Position numbers and translations under genes: made by a program. A model generated the notes under the pieces. The model made no database searches. It worked only from the letters and a program-made list of their open reading frames with translations, and was not told the origin of the DNA. Below, in pieces: positions 10,873-23,002 of a stretch of 64,000 nucleotides of DNA. Source of the DNA: Arachnopeziza araneosa (taxonomy: Eukaryota; Ascomycota; Leotiomycetes; Helotiales; Arachnopezizaceae); contig QYAI01000026.1 of NCBI GenBank assembly GCA_003988855.1, forward strand, positions 372,001-436,000, given 5' to 3'. Positions within the stretch are counted from its first letter, which is position 1. Every line of letters starts with the position of its first letter.

Positions 10873-11994
10873 AAGAGTCATATTAGTCTCCCTCGGCTAT
10901 GGGTTCGCAGGTTATTATGGTGTTTGGGGTAAAAGTGAATCGGATGCTACCACATAAAGGCTGCCGATTTTTGGAGGGCAGGTCCAGATAATTCTAGATG
11001 CATGTGTACAGTTTTTAACATGGCTGGCTAACTGATTGCATTGCGACGGCGTTGAGCTTTTCTGCAGACAGGAAACCCGCATAAGTTTTAGTTGTAATCG
11101 AGAGGCTGTTAGTGAAGTATATCCAATGTGAAACAAGGTATCACAATAATATACAAATTTTACAATTCAAAAGCTGCCGTGCCTATATTCCATCCCATTT
11201 TTTTCTCGACATAATCCTATTTAATTGGGACTATAGATCTCGCTTATCCTCCGTTGAAATAATTCTCTTCGGGTTGTATGAGATAACTGATGATTCTCAA
11301 ATCTGTACAGTCCATCAAGAAACAAAGAGGACAAGAAGGCATTCATGACAAGTCGTACTGTTACGTTATAAGGGTAAGTTCACTGCACCCTATGAGACAG
11401 TATTGGATTTCATACTCGGCCTTTGTCATATGAAATCGGGAGCTGTAGAGTATCAGAAGTAAGCTAAGCAATTGGCTATCTAATACTCCCCTATGCTTTG
11501 ACTCTCTATCAACCCTGGTCAGATAAGGCAGCTAGGGTAGCATATCCCTGGAAAGATAGCTTCCAGAGGCTTATGTTTATATCTGATTTCTTTTAGCACT
11601 ACTCAAAGGGGTGACAAATGGACCATCTAGCGCTACCGGGTTAGAAATGTGTACTTCTGGTCACATCTTCCTGGACATGGATTTACACCTAAACGCAGTG
11701 TTAAAGTGGATTATCCTTGTACTCAGGATTTTAAAAGTTAATCACAGGTCCTGGCTTTTCGATAGTCTCTCTATCTCACACGCGCTGAGACTGAAATTTG
11801 GCTTAACATAGCGGGCCGCGTTATTGTATCAAAGAAGTACGAATACATCGAACCAAGCAGCCGGGTATCGCTCACGCTTGCAATAAACATTTGCCAACTC
11901 CTACTATGCTTAGACAAACAAGCATATTGCACGTCCTATTTTCATGTCGGTCTAGGCTTGGGACTATTCGCAGCAGTATTGCCACCTCTATGCA
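10873..11994. other. Convergent intergenic region, 1.1 kb
   Basis: Between convergent genes. AT-rich from 11.1 kb on. Only short open frames without coding character or splice-supported continuation. Nothing recognised. Confidence 0.5.
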
Positions 11995-13775
11995 TCAATC
12001 CTTCAAAGAAGGACGCCAGCGCTTCATTCTGCGAAGGTGCTGTGGCACTGGATGGGGAACTAGGCTCTGGGGTTTGATAGCTCTGTCGATCCTGTGGAAA
12101 GTTAGTGGGTATATGAGTGCAAGATTAGTTGTGGGGTGTACCCTCAGTCGCTGCAACATATCGTCTGCATCCATCTGAATACCGCCTACGTTGAACTGTA
12201 CGGGACCAATGTGCTCGTTTACTCGGCCTTCCTCGTGGCTTTCTTCACCTTGAGAAGATTGTCCACCACGCATCATGCGATTATTATCAATGCCTGGTTC
12301 GCTGCCTTGCCGATGCTTCTCTAAGATATCAAGTTGGGCTGCGAGGAAACTTTGAGCGTTGAGACTAGAAACTTCGAGGGTATTCCCATTTGTTGAGCCG
12401 CTAGCTGCTTGAAGGGCATCTAAGCTTGGGTCACGAATTGTCTCTTCATAGATTTCTACGGCTCCTCCAGGGGTATTTGAACTGTTCACCTGGGAAGATA
12501 AACGAGCATTTGTGCTCTCGAGGCCTTTGTCAACGGAGATATCGTAGGACTCTTCTATATCAATTGACCATCCTTTGTTGATTGCTTCAACGTCGAATCC
12601 ATCTCTGAGGACCCTGATCTTGCCCCACGAATCCCAGTTAGGTGGAACAAGAACCTTGTCTCTGTCAATGACGTTATGTTTGAGAGGCTGTTTCTTTAGT
12701 AAAGAGTGAATCCTTAAAGAGGAGTGTATCAAGCCTTGTAACGGACTTGATACCGAAGGTGTTGTATAAATAAGTGATGCACCATCTAGGAGTATTAGCG
12801 AATGGTCAAGTAGAATAGTAGCTATATTACGCTTGAGTAAGATGGTCCGTAAGAACTGTAGCACGTAGTCAAATTCCTCTTCTTTCCAAGAACGCTCCTT
12901 CTCCAAGGAATCGATTTGGTCTGACTAAAGGAACCCAGTCAACAGGCAACAAAGTTCAAATTGTCCTCCCAACTCACATTTTGACAAACCACACATAGCG
13001 GTAACCCTAATCCTTCTTCCCACTCTCCAGGACCCAATGGTAAACTGACATCACTCTCTGAATTCATATTTACACTACCTCCATCCAGACTGTTCCCTCC
13101 CCGTCCTCTGTCTCGCCAACTGTTCATAACTTCTTCCAGTTTCTCTTTGCAATCGCTATCAAGTGAGACTAGAAGCGTTCGGAGAAGCCGTATCCAATTT
13201 TGGAGTTGTCTGAGCCAGAACCATGGGTGGGACCAGTCCAAGAGCACCACAATAAGGGTATTCGGGATGGTCTGGGGCGTTAAGAGAGGTTGGAGAAGCG
13301 GTGTAAATGAGGGCGAGGGGTCAGAAAGGAGATAGATCGAGAGCCGTGCGAGAATATCTACAGGTCATAAATTACACATTATACTCTTAAGATGCGAGTG
13401 GAGTCAAACCTTCATGATCGGCGTCAAGAACATCATGGTACGTGTATCCAAGGGCAAAGTTATTTGCTATGGGAGGCTGCTTGCTACTTTGCCGATCTTG
13501 AGGTCTTCTTGTCTCGTCTGTAGATAAAGCTTCCAGAAACTCTCTTTGAGATTCAGCGGTTCCTCCTGGTCACTTGTCAACTATTATAGCCACTTGATAT
13601 CGAACACCTTCTTACCTAATACTAGGATACTCTTCTCTGGTAACCGCTTCCCACTGGCAACCGAATCTAGCATGGTGAACCACATATCTTTCTTCGCATC
13701 TGAGCTCTTAGGTCTGTCATGGTCGCTAGAAGTCGAAGCCTGAGTGTATGTGGGTATTCTGTTGTTGGAAGCCAT
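11995..13775 (-). CDS. Cytoplasmic dynein light intermediate chain
   Basis: Subunit linking the dynein heavy chain to cargo adaptors on microtubules. Five exons on the minus strand (13616-13775, 13410-13565, 12978-13357, 12831-12924, 11995-12785) give 526 residues in frame. The Ras-like domain starts with a degenerate P-loop, ILVLGGTAESQREFLEAL, split by intron 1, followed by ALGYTYHDVLDADHEDILARLSIYLL, LIVVLLDWSHPW, the VVCQNSDQID segment and GASLIYTTPS. The last 200 residues are Ser/Gln-rich with an adaptor-region-like tail. The 45-nt intron at 12786-12830 is in frame and would be missed by simple ORF calling: retained, it adds 15 residues in a conserved spot. Family length is usually 400-550. 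Confidence 0.93.
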
Positions 13776-14249
13776 CTTGGTTTAACAATGTAAACGAGTA
13801 ATGCAATTATCTCCCTCTGATTTCCACCTGTCGCTATGATACTTGCAATATTAGATAACAGTCTTGGCTACTCATCGAGCCTGTATCATGATTCAAGGTG
13901 GTCGGGTAGTTGTTCTTGGCTCCAAATTGTCGATTGCTCGTTGGGCTTCACAGCATAAAGAATACCGGTAGCTTGTAGAACGCTTTCCTTGGTCAATATT
14001 TGGCCCCAAGATCTTAGAATAACGACCTACTTCTATCTCAATCCCTTCAGAGATTAGATGCAAAGTAGAAAGTCATATCATAGGGCGTAAGTACCATCAG
14101 ATTGTAAAACACTCTTCAATTATTACCCTTCAACTCAGGAACGCGGTCTCAAGCGGCCGAAGCTCCGAGACAGCACCAAAACTGCCCCCGTCCATTTTCA
14201 ATAGCCTTGTCAGCCTCACCAAAGTCACTCCAATTTGCAATAAAACAAA
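13776..14249. promoter_or_regulatory. Divergent promoter, dynein LIC / Ist3
   Basis: 474 bp between two divergent start codons; must hold both promoters. No distinctive motif stands out. Confidence 0.5.
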
Positions 14250-15224
14250 ATGAACAGCATTCGACAGATTCGGGAGCTCAACAAGCGCGAGCTTGAGAAT
14301 AATGTGTGAGTTGTCTCTCAAATTTCATAGAACATACTTATTGAACCTACTAGTTCCCCAGAAGCATCTTGGCACGCAGATTACCGTGATACAGCATTTA
14401 TCTACATTGGAGGCCTTCCGCATGAGCTATCAGAGGGAGATGTGGTCACTGTATTCTCGCAATACGGAGAGCCATCATACATAAATCTCATTAGAGATAA
14501 AGAGACTGGCAAATCTAAGGGGTTCGCTTTTCTAAAGTATGAAGATCAGCGAAGCGCAGATCTCGCCGTTGACAATCTTGGCGGTGCAGTTGTAATGGGG
14601 AGGACACTAAAGGTAGACCATACGAGATACAAAATGAAAGAAGACGAATTAGAAGAAGGTCACGATCTTACCAAGGAAAATAAAAGACTCCAGGAGGAGG
14701 TCGAGGAAAGCAGGCGAAAGAGGCGCCGCACAAGCGAGAGCGTGGCAGAACGACAAATGACGAAAGAGGAGATTGAATTGGCGAAGTTGATAGAGAATCA
14801 CGACGATGAGGATCCCATGAAGCAATATCTTGTCCAGGAAAAACGAGAGGAGGTCGCTTTAGCATTGGCAGCCTTACAAGTAGCCAGCCAGCCCGAGAAA
14901 GCTCACAAGCATCGTCACCGCCACCAGAGTTCGAGGAAGGGTGATGAAGTTGAAAGCAAATACTCGAAGCATAGAGACGAGCATCGTAACCGGGGCAGAT
15001 CGAGGTCCAGGGAGGAACACCTGGCACGTATTGACACAGATTCAAAAAACCGCCTGGGACGTTTCGACAGTGTAGACAGAGAAGTGGAAAAGAAAGAACG
15101 AAACTTCAAATCAGCGGTGGAAAGCGGAGGAAGAGGTGGCCGCGAAAAGATTGATAAAAGATCACGGAGACATGGAGACGATGAACCAGATGATAGAGTT
15201 TACTACTCAAGACGAAATGTCTGA
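14250..15224 (+). CDS. IST3: U2 snRNP component Ist3/Snu17 (RBMX2-type), RES complex
   Basis: Pre-mRNA retention and splicing (RES) complex subunit of the spliceosome. Exons 14250-14305 and 14354-15224 (48-nt intron) give 308 residues. The N-terminus MNSIRQIRELNKRELENNVS leads into SWHADYRDTAFIYIGGLPHE, the characteristic RBMX2/Ist3 lead-in, and one RRM (about 33-110) with RNP2 IYIGGL and RNP1 KGFAFLKYED. The rest is a charged, Arg/Ser/Glu-rich extension, longer than in yeast but usual in filamentous fungi. Short intron-rich genes and spliceosome subunits are common here; no functional link to the neighbours is implied. Confidence 0.95.
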
Positions 15225-15386
15225 GTAAAAGCCTCTAGACATTAACACCTTTGTGGTATTCTCCATCTAGTCCTGCCATAATTCATGATTGCTCATCCAA
15301 GTTTCTCCCTCAAACTTAAGTATCCACCCATACTCGCTATATGAAGCCCCAACGCCGTGCTTGAAATGCTATATTCTCCAAAGACC

Positions 15387-16692
15387 TCAGTTGACAGCGA
15401 GATATCTCTTCCACCCATCCCTCATGCAATATCGTCGCCCATCCTCACCTTCAGCAATGATGAATTTCTCCCATCGGCTGTCTCTTCCGGCGCCAATGAT
15501 GATGATACTACTGTCGCTAGTCCAGCCTATGCTTCCTTTCGATGGTCGATATGACACATCATAATTTCCATAAAAATTCTCGTCCCCAATTTCAAAGTGA
15601 GCAGAAGCAAAGGAATATATGTCCGAGAATACTCTAGGCATTAGAGGTATTTTTCCTAAAATTCCCCATTTCTGACTGGTGTCTGCCTCATTCAGGCTAG
15701 GACTCGCACCCCCATTTCCCATCGATGTTGTCTTTCTACTCCCAGCAATGTCGACTCTTGGTTGCTTAGATGGATGTGGAATATCGAAAATATGAAGTGT
15801 AGATTTATCTGACGTGACGGCGAGTAATTGACCAGAAGGGGCAATTGCTACTGAAAATACCGTTGCATGATCAACACCACGTCTCAGTTCTGCAATACGC
15901 GCACAATTGCTGGTTGCGAAGACTCGTACTAACGTTCCCTAGTTCTTTTTAGTAGAGTTCCCTTATAGAAGATGGTTCGGTCCTACAGTGTCACTTGCCG
16001 TAGCCAAAATCTCGCCGTCCCGACTGATATCAAGAGCTCGCAACGATGACCCATGAGCTGGTATGATGCTCACATTACCAGTTGATAGCTCAACTAGTTG
16101 AACTTGTCCTCGGGTCCTACCAGGAAATGCTAGTGTTTTGGCTGTTAAGCAGCATAAGCCCAACGGATTATCGGCAGTTTCAAAGACAGACCATAGTTCG
16201 GGAGGGCTCTTAAACGTGTATACTCGGATACTATTCTGGAGAGCGACAACGATATGGGTTCTTGAGAGCCGGACACCGTGTACAGTGGTGAGAACTGGCA
16301 ATTGTAACGCAACCTTTTGCTTCGAGTCATCCCAGATAATTACTTTATTTTGAGGAAACTTGGGTTGTTTGCCTCCTCCAATAAGCGCAACAAAATTGGC
16401 CTTCCCGAGCATCTGAGCAGAGCCAATACCAGCGTTGAAGTCTGCATTTTGTCAGGCGTGACGCTGAAGGAGGAAGAGGGCAGAATACCTCGGGCTACTC
16501 GGAGTTGGCATGGCTCTGAATTGAATACTAAGAGGGGATGTTAGCATTCTTGGCGACGTTTCATCCGTGCTGTGTGTACTAACTGCAGAAACCTGTATCC
16601 AGCCCAACAGCGAAGCAACTGGCGTCCTGGTTAAAAGAGGCTGACAAGGCTACAGGGCTACTAGAGCTCTCAATAGCTGGTCTGGTATTCAT
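15387..16692 (-). CDS. HSV2: PROPPIN WD-repeat phosphoinositide-binding protein (Hsv2 / WIPI3-4-like)
   Basis: Seven-bladed beta-propeller that binds PI3P/PI(3,5)P2 and works in autophagy and endosomal traffic. Exons on the minus strand: 16584-16692, 16489-16527, 15987-16441, 15387-15938; 384 residues in frame. The N-terminal blade reads SFNQDASCFAVGLDTGFCIFNSEPCQ, followed by NKVIIWDDSKQK. The lipid-binding motif is ELRRGVDHA: LRRG in place of FRRG, as in WIPI3/WIPI4, which separates it from Atg18. The C-terminal half shows TSDKSTLHIFDI and a FSDIYSFASAHF segment. The third exon ends at SDT and the next resumes with GTLVRVFATSN, so the intron at 15939-15986 must be spliced. Convergent with IST3 at its 3' end (162 bp). 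Confidence 0.9.
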
Positions 16693-17317
16693 TGTTGCAG
16701 GTTGTTTGGTGCTCTAGGATTAGCAACGGACTTTTACACATATGTAAGTCGGTTGTGTTGTACTGATAGTCATCTTCTCTCTATGTACGTATATATGAAA
16801 GATCTGACTTGGCCTGATCATTTGCAATCACGGTGGTGTCAACAAGGCTCATGAAGGCACATGCGCTGAAGGCGGTCACAACGGCAGTTCAGAATCCTTG
16901 CCGTGCACTGCCCCTTTCCGTCCCAGCTCCATCTCAGCATCAACCTATCTCCAACGCTTGAAGAGTCAGAAATGTAATACATATTTAAGAAACATCTTGA
17001 AGAATTTCCACAATTCCTTTTGTGCGAAAATAGAAATGCACTTTGGGAAAAGGTTTCTCTCCTCTTGATTGTATCTTATGGCACTTGTCTAGGAATTCCA
17101 TTGAGCGGTGAATTCCTAATTAGGTTTAGACCTTAAACCCCATCTCCCCTTCCCGAGTAAATTCCCCTGAACGACTTTCGACCGCAACTTTCAACCCACA
17201 ATTTCGCAACCACACGAACAACATCTGGAACTGCCGACTTCTCTCCTGTCCATCATATCTTATTGACCGATTGACTCGAGAAATTTCGAGCATCTACCGT
17301 ATTGAATAGCCGTCATC
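16693..17317. promoter_or_regulatory. Divergent promoter, PROPPIN / septin
   Basis: 625 bp between start codons. A CCTAATTAGG-like palindromic stretch lies near 17116-17125; the last 150 bp are C/T-rich leader of the septin gene. No gene seen. Confidence 0.5.
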
Positions 17318-18856
17318 ATGTCTTCTCCATTGAGCGCAGTATGTTTAACCCATCTGGTGTTGTTGCAACCCCCTTTCGGATTTTCTAACCACGGTCCTGC
17401 CTGGTAGTACCACTCCGGGGTTTGAGCTCTGTTTAGTGATATCTTCAGTGTCGATACTAATCCTAAGTTGTTTTCTAGATCAAGATCCGCAGAAAGAAGA
17501 ATGTCAAGAAAGGAATTCAATTCTGTTTGATGGTTTGTGGTGCCTCTGGCACAGGTACGTTGGCAGATGAATAAGTTCTTCTACTCATAATTAACTCCTT
17601 CCTAGGACGAACCACTTTCGTAAATACCCTCTGCGGCAAGAAGGTTCTGGCAGGAAAAGATGCTGATGATGCTACTAATGCTCATCTTGAAGAAGGCGTC
17701 AGGATCAAACCGATCACTGTTGGTACGCGCGCGTTTCATCAAATCATCGCATATCTTTACTGATATTTGTGCTTGGTTTAGAATTGGAATTGGATGAAGA
17801 AGGAACGCGCATTTCCTTAACAATCGTAGATACCCCTGGCTTCGGAGACCAGATTGACAATGAGGCGAGGTAAGGAGCGCTGGAGGTTATGTAGTACTCC
17901 TCGTTGACATGGTGTAGCTTCGGTGAAATTGTTGGATATCTTGAACGCCAATACGATGATATTCTGGCCGAGGAGTCCCGCATCAAACGTAACCCACGTT
18001 TCCGAGATAATCGTGTTCATGCTCTCCTCTACTTCATCACTCCCACTGGACATGGGTAAGAGTTCCACTCATGCCTATTACATCATACTTATATAAATAT
18101 AGTCTTCGCGAACTTGATATTGAACTTATGAAGCGCTTGTCACCTCGTGTCAATGTCATCCCAGTCATTGGAAAAGCTGATTCCCTTACTCCTGCCGAAC
18201 TTGCTGAATCAAAGAAACTAGTCATGGAAGATATTGAACACTATAGAATCCCAGTGTACAACTTCCCCTACGATATCGAGGAAGACGATGAGGACACGGT
18301 TGAGGAGAATGCTGAATTGCGTGGCCTGATGCCTTTTGCTATCGTTGGATCAGAGGAAGTTGTCGAAATTGGCGGCCGTAAAGTCCGAGCTCGACAATAT
18401 CCCTGGGGTGTCGTGGAGGTCGACAATCCCAGACACTCCGATTTCCTTGCTATCCGAAGTGCTCTCTTACACAGTCATTTGGCCGACTTGAAGGAAATCA
18501 CACATGATTTCCTATACGAAAACTACCGTACTGAGAAGCTTAGCAAGAGCGTTGAAGGCGGTGCTGGAGCGTAAGTCAAGTTAACATGTAGCAAAGTCTT
18601 TGACTAACAAAATAGGGATTCATCAATGAACCCCGAGGACCTGGCATCTCAGTCTGTGCGCTTGAAGGAAGAGCAGCTACGACGTGAGGAGGAGAAGCTC
18701 CGAGAAATTGAGGTCAAGGTTCAGAGAGAAATCAATGAAAAGAGACAAGAACTTTTGGCTCGTGAGAGTCAGCTAAAGGAGATCGAAGCGAGAATGCATC
18801 GAGAACAGAGTGCTCACTTGGAGGCAACAAATGGAGGAACCGATTCCGAGGCGTAA
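17318..18856 (+). CDS. aspA: Septin Cdc11/AspA
   Basis: Filament-forming septin GTPase of septa, hyphal tips and cell cortex. Seven exons: 17318-17338 (only 21 nt), 17479-17554, 17606-17722, 17782-17869, 17918-18055, 18103-18570, 18616-18856; 382 residues in frame. The start MSSPLSAIKIRRKKNVKKGI gives the basic phosphoinositide-binding region. Then come the G1 loop GASGTGRTT, G3 DTPGFGD and G4 GKADS, the septin-unique element near VVEVDNPRHSDFLAIRSALL, and a C-terminal coiled coil rich in Glu/Arg (about 320-370). The GxxGxGRTT variant of the P-loop and the start pattern fit the Cdc11 (AspA) class rather than Cdc3, Cdc10 or Cdc12. The other septins are not in the window. Confidence 0.94.
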
Positions 18857-19600
18857 GGAAGCTTGTTTGAAAAAATACCCTGTGGATAGGAGTACCTTGG
18901 GAGGCAAGCTCAGTAAACGGGAGAAGCTACTAGTGGGAAATATGAGATTGCGAGGTGAAAGGGTCGGAGCAGGGTGTTTCTTTTGCGGGTCGTTGACGGC
19001 ATTTGCAGGAACAGTTTGGCTCTGAAAAGCTAATTATGTGTTTTCTTAACAATTTCTAATGTCGAGCCAATTTTTCCCCCTTTGATTGGTCTAAATTTTT
19101 ACATGGACTGTGAAGGTTATGTTTATAGAAAACTTTGGGATGTTTACGAAAGGAGTTGGCATATCGTCACTCCTTAAATATTTCTTCATATACACCATAG
19201 CTGGTCAGCAATGACTACCTCCTAACTTTCAATTTTGCAAACCCGGATTCCGAAGCTTCAGCTTCATACTTAGGAAAAGAAATATGAAAAGATACCCTCT
19301 GTGCAACCCTTCATCGTAAATCTGGTCCAGAAATATTTAGAAATTTGAGCTTCACACGTTTAGGGATTGCTTGTTCTGTATTTGGCGCTTTCCCAAGTTG
19401 GTGACGCTAGTTCACCCCGCGCTAATTTAGCCTGGTGTCTGATTCATCAATCTCGTCTCGTGCCTCCACTGATTGTTGCCTCCAAGGAAGATCTATTGAA
19501 TCGCAATTACTTGCTTCCATCAATCCACCATCTACCAACTATAACAAAGGCGTCAGTCGTACTCTCCGCATCACGACTCACACTTCATTAGGTCGCCCAG
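18857..19600. other. Tandem intergenic region
   Basis: 744 bp holding the septin 3' UTR and the promoter of the TMBIM gene. AT-rich middle, C/T-rich end. No gene seen. Confidence 0.5.
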
Positions 19601-20648
19601 ATGTCTTCAAATACCAAGTACTCCGCCGCAGCCCAGCGAGACTCCTTCGACGATACCACGCACTATTCCCAAGCTCCACCATCGTATGCTGACGAGCCAA
19701 GCTCTTCAAACGACCAAGCTGCTCTTCTCGGCGGACCAAGAAGCAGTGAGGACAATATTCCAGATGACTTTAAGGTATATCTGGCTCCTTCTTGTACTAT
19801 TCTTTGGTGCTGAGCTCGTGCTAGTATGGCGGCTATGTTGCCGAGGCGACTATCGATATTCGAATGGCTTTTGTTAGGAAGGTCTATGCTATTTTATCGG
19901 TTCAACGTAAGATTTTGCTATCATTGTCTAAGGGAGCTTCAGGGCTTGGGAGCCGTTTCGGGAGCCGTATATCCGCATGTTCTGTCTCTGCTCTTGGAAA
20001 CGGCTCCTCAGCTCCAGAGCATCCGAAAAATTCCTAACTATTCACGGTGCTAACACAGTGATAGTGATCGCAACAGCTATATTGAGCTCGCTCAGCTTCT
20101 TCAGTAGACCTTTCAAGAACTGGCTTCAAACCAACCAGTGGATGATGTGGGTCTCGCTCATCGGAGCCATAGGATTCATGCTTCTCACTTATTGGAAGCG
20201 TAAATCATACCCGACGAATCTTCTTTTCCTAGCCGGCTTTACGGGCTTTGAGGCATATTCAGTGGCTGTTATAACATCCTTTTTCGAATCACGGATCGTG
20301 CTTCAGGCAGTCATCTTGACCGCCGGAATTTTCATAGCACTTACGCTTTTTGCATGCCAAACCAAGTACGACTTCACATCCTGGATGCCATACCTCTTTG
20401 GCGGACTCTGGTGTCTAATCCTCTTCGGGTTCATGGCTGCTTTCTTCCCCGGAGGCAAGACAGTTGAACTCGTGTATGGAGGGCTTGCTGCTCTGATCTT
20501 CTCTGGCTATATCTTGGTCGACACTCAATTAATTATGAGGCATTATCATGTTGAGGAAGAGATTGCTGCTGCGATTAGCCTTTATCTGGACATCATTAAC
20601 CTTTTCCTTGCGATCCTCCGCATTCTCAACAGCCAGCAAAACAACTAG
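19601..20648 (+). CDS. BXI1: TMBIM / Bax inhibitor-1 family membrane protein
   Basis: Multi-pass membrane protein of the Lifeguard/Bax-inhibitor family, linked in yeast (Bxi1/Ybh3) to ER/vacuolar calcium and stress-induced death. Exons 19601-19774, 19825-19906, 20059-20648 give 281 residues. The N-terminal ~58 residues are cytosolic, Ser/Pro-rich, with APPSYADE (a PPxY motif). The second exon encodes YGGYVAEATIDIRMAFVRKV, the family's entry motif. About seven hydrophobic segments follow, including WMMWVSLIGAIGFMLLTYW and GYILVDTQLIMRHYHVEEEI, the conserved C-terminal D-TQ-I signature. The second intron (152 nt) was placed by joining SVQL to IVIATAILSSLSFFS. Neighbour of the ceramide synthase; no operon logic. 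Confidence 0.92.
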
Positions 20649-21409
20649 AGCTTGTTATATTGATGGGAAGCTCTAGCTTTTTATGGCCTCTCAAATCCCT
20701 GAATATTTCACCGGCGTTGGGCAGGTAGGAAATCGAGTAGAGACTTCAGGGGGCTGTAGTATTAGGATGCTTGCTTAATCAATTCTTAGGAGACTTCGTT
20801 TTTTTACTTTTCAATGACTACCTTTTTTCTTAGTTACTTATGCTATTTGATAAAGAGAAATAACTACAATTAAGTACTTACTCGTAGTCGAGAGTGATTC
20901 TTTGGTGGTAATCGCTTATTCGCTTCGCACTCCTTCTGTCCCGGCAGATCAAGGTCCCCGCATAAAGTCAGGCACGAACCAGGTCCCAGAGCAGTGTAAG
21001 AGTGCCATGGCAATTAAGAGTGCTCTTCCTCGCCATGTTCCTCCGCAAATCCCAGTTCCTTACATTCTTATGCATTCTTTTCCTTTCTCCTTGTCCCGAA
21101 ACCCTCCATCTTCATACGCTTTGTTAGAAGCTTGAAAGCTTGGCTGTGATCTCCAATCGCATTGGTCAATCGAGCCATCCAAACGAGAGACAGAGCAGAA
21201 CACCGGAAAACTCTCACCGCTTTGCTCAAACAAGCAATCTACACAACCCAAACCACATTCGTTCCATTTCGTTTCCGAGAAAGCTCCCTAGAACTCATGA
21301 CAGAATATTCTTCAATTACTTGAACGAACATAGGGAGCCTTTCGCCCTCCTCAATTGGCCCAGTTTCTCTTGCTATCGCTATAACTATTCCCCCACCGAA
21401 CACGACGCC
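20649..21409. other. Tandem intergenic region
   Basis: 761 bp: 3' end of the TMBIM gene and promoter/leader of ceramide synthase. In the ceramide synthase frame the region is open from about 21140 but has no ATG before 21410, so it is taken as 5' UTR. Confidence 0.55.
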
Positions 21410-23002
21410 ATGGGCCCACCCCCAACACCTCCTATTTCACATGAGAAGGTCGAGAGTGTGCCGCAAGAATGGCAACAGAAAAAGGACGATGGAAGCAATA
21501 TGGTACTGCGGGTGGATAATGGCAAGACGCCGCATATACTGCACAGTCATAATAAGGTGAAGGTGACCGAGGATGGGCCGCTTGAGACTGTATGTAGTTG
21601 GGTTGTCGAGCATCAGATTGGTAAGTGAAAGCGATTTCAGTCTTCCCTACTCTATATACTAAACTTTGGACAGGGTTGTCTGTGAATCTTCTAATGCTCC
21701 TTTTCCTCACGCACCTCTGCTTTCCTCGTTCGAGGAAACATACACGTAAATTCTTCGAACTTTCTTACTACAATTCAGACTCTGGAGAGTATCGGGCAGG
21801 TTGGAATGACGCTTGGATGGTGTCCTACTGGATGGTTGTTTTTACTGGTCTTCGCGCTGCAGTCATGGAGTATATCCTAATGCCATTTGCAAAGAAAGGG
21901 GGCATCAAGACTGCTAAAGACCAAACTCGATTTGCTGAGCAGGCTTGGTTGATGATATACTGCTCTGTTTTCTGGACCTTGGGAATGGTGAACCGAGAAG
22001 TTCCCCTACGGCGATAGCCTTCTTCTAACATTTTGTAGTACATTATGGTCAATTCAGACTATTGGTTGAATCTCAAGGAACTCTGGACCAATTGGCCAAA
22101 CCGAGAGATTGGAGGCTTACGCAAGTGGTACACTCTCGTCCAATATGCATTCTGGCTTCAACAGATTATGGTTATAAACATTGAGGAGCGGAGAAAAGAC
22201 CATTGGCAAATGTTTAGCCACCATATCGTTACAACTGCGCTGATATTCACGAGCTATGGCTATCATCAAACCAAAGTCGCCAATATGGTCCTCTGCACGA
22301 TGGATATAGTGGATATCATCCTACCTGTATGTTCATCCTTTAAGTCTGGCTCTATCATTAATCTGTCGTTAGATGGCCAAGTGTCTAAAATATTTGGGCT
22401 ATTCCACAGTGTGCGATGTTGCATTCGGCGTATTTCTTGTGACCTGGTTTATAACGCGCCATATCATCTACTCAATGATTTGCTACTCACTGTGGGTGCA
22501 AATGCCCCAGATAATTCCATATGGCTGCTACCACGGAAAGAATGGCGCAATGATCGGGCCGTATCAACCTCCAGATCGGTTCGGGCATCTTCTGGGCCCA
22601 TTTCGTAATCCAGAAGGAATCGTATGTTGGAATACTAACATCCAATGGTATTTCTTAAGTGCTCTCCTTTTCCTTCAGTGCATCCTTTTATTGTGGTTCT
22701 GGATGATTGTTCGAGTTGCTATTCGAGTCCTGAATGGAGACCAGGCAGAAGATTCTCGGTCCGACGATGAAGGAGAGGAAGACGAACCTTTGGACGACAA
22801 AATAGATCAGCTCAACGAGGCAGAATTACCACCATATGAAGAAGAGGTTGGGGTCGAATCTATTAACCTAAAGGGGAGAGTCTCAAATGCCTCCAAGAAC
22901 CGGTATAGAAAAGGGACGAGCAGCGCCACAGGTGTCAGTCTTCCTGGACATAGTGATCGGAAGGAGTTGCTTGGCCGAATTGGTTGTGATAAGGGCGTTT
23001 AA
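21410..23002 (+). CDS. LAG1: Ceramide synthase (Lag1/Lac1, TLC domain)
   Basis: ER membrane enzyme that N-acylates sphingoid bases with acyl-CoA. Exons 21410-21620, 21674-21987, 22039-22326, 22373-23002 give 480 residues. After ~75 cytosolic residues there are multiple membrane segments. The Lag1 motif is clear around residues 245-285: HHIVTTALIFTSYGYHQTKV, then NMVLCTMDIVDIILPMAK, with the paired His and two Asp needed for catalysis in characterised homologues. The spliced part YIMVNSDYWLNLKELWTNWP is also family-typical. The C-terminal ~100 residues are acidic and contain LPPYEEEVG, an LPxY/PPxY-type motif, and DDEGEEDEP, resembling the acidic tails phosphorylated by CK2 in yeast Lag1/Lac1. 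Confidence 0.95.
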
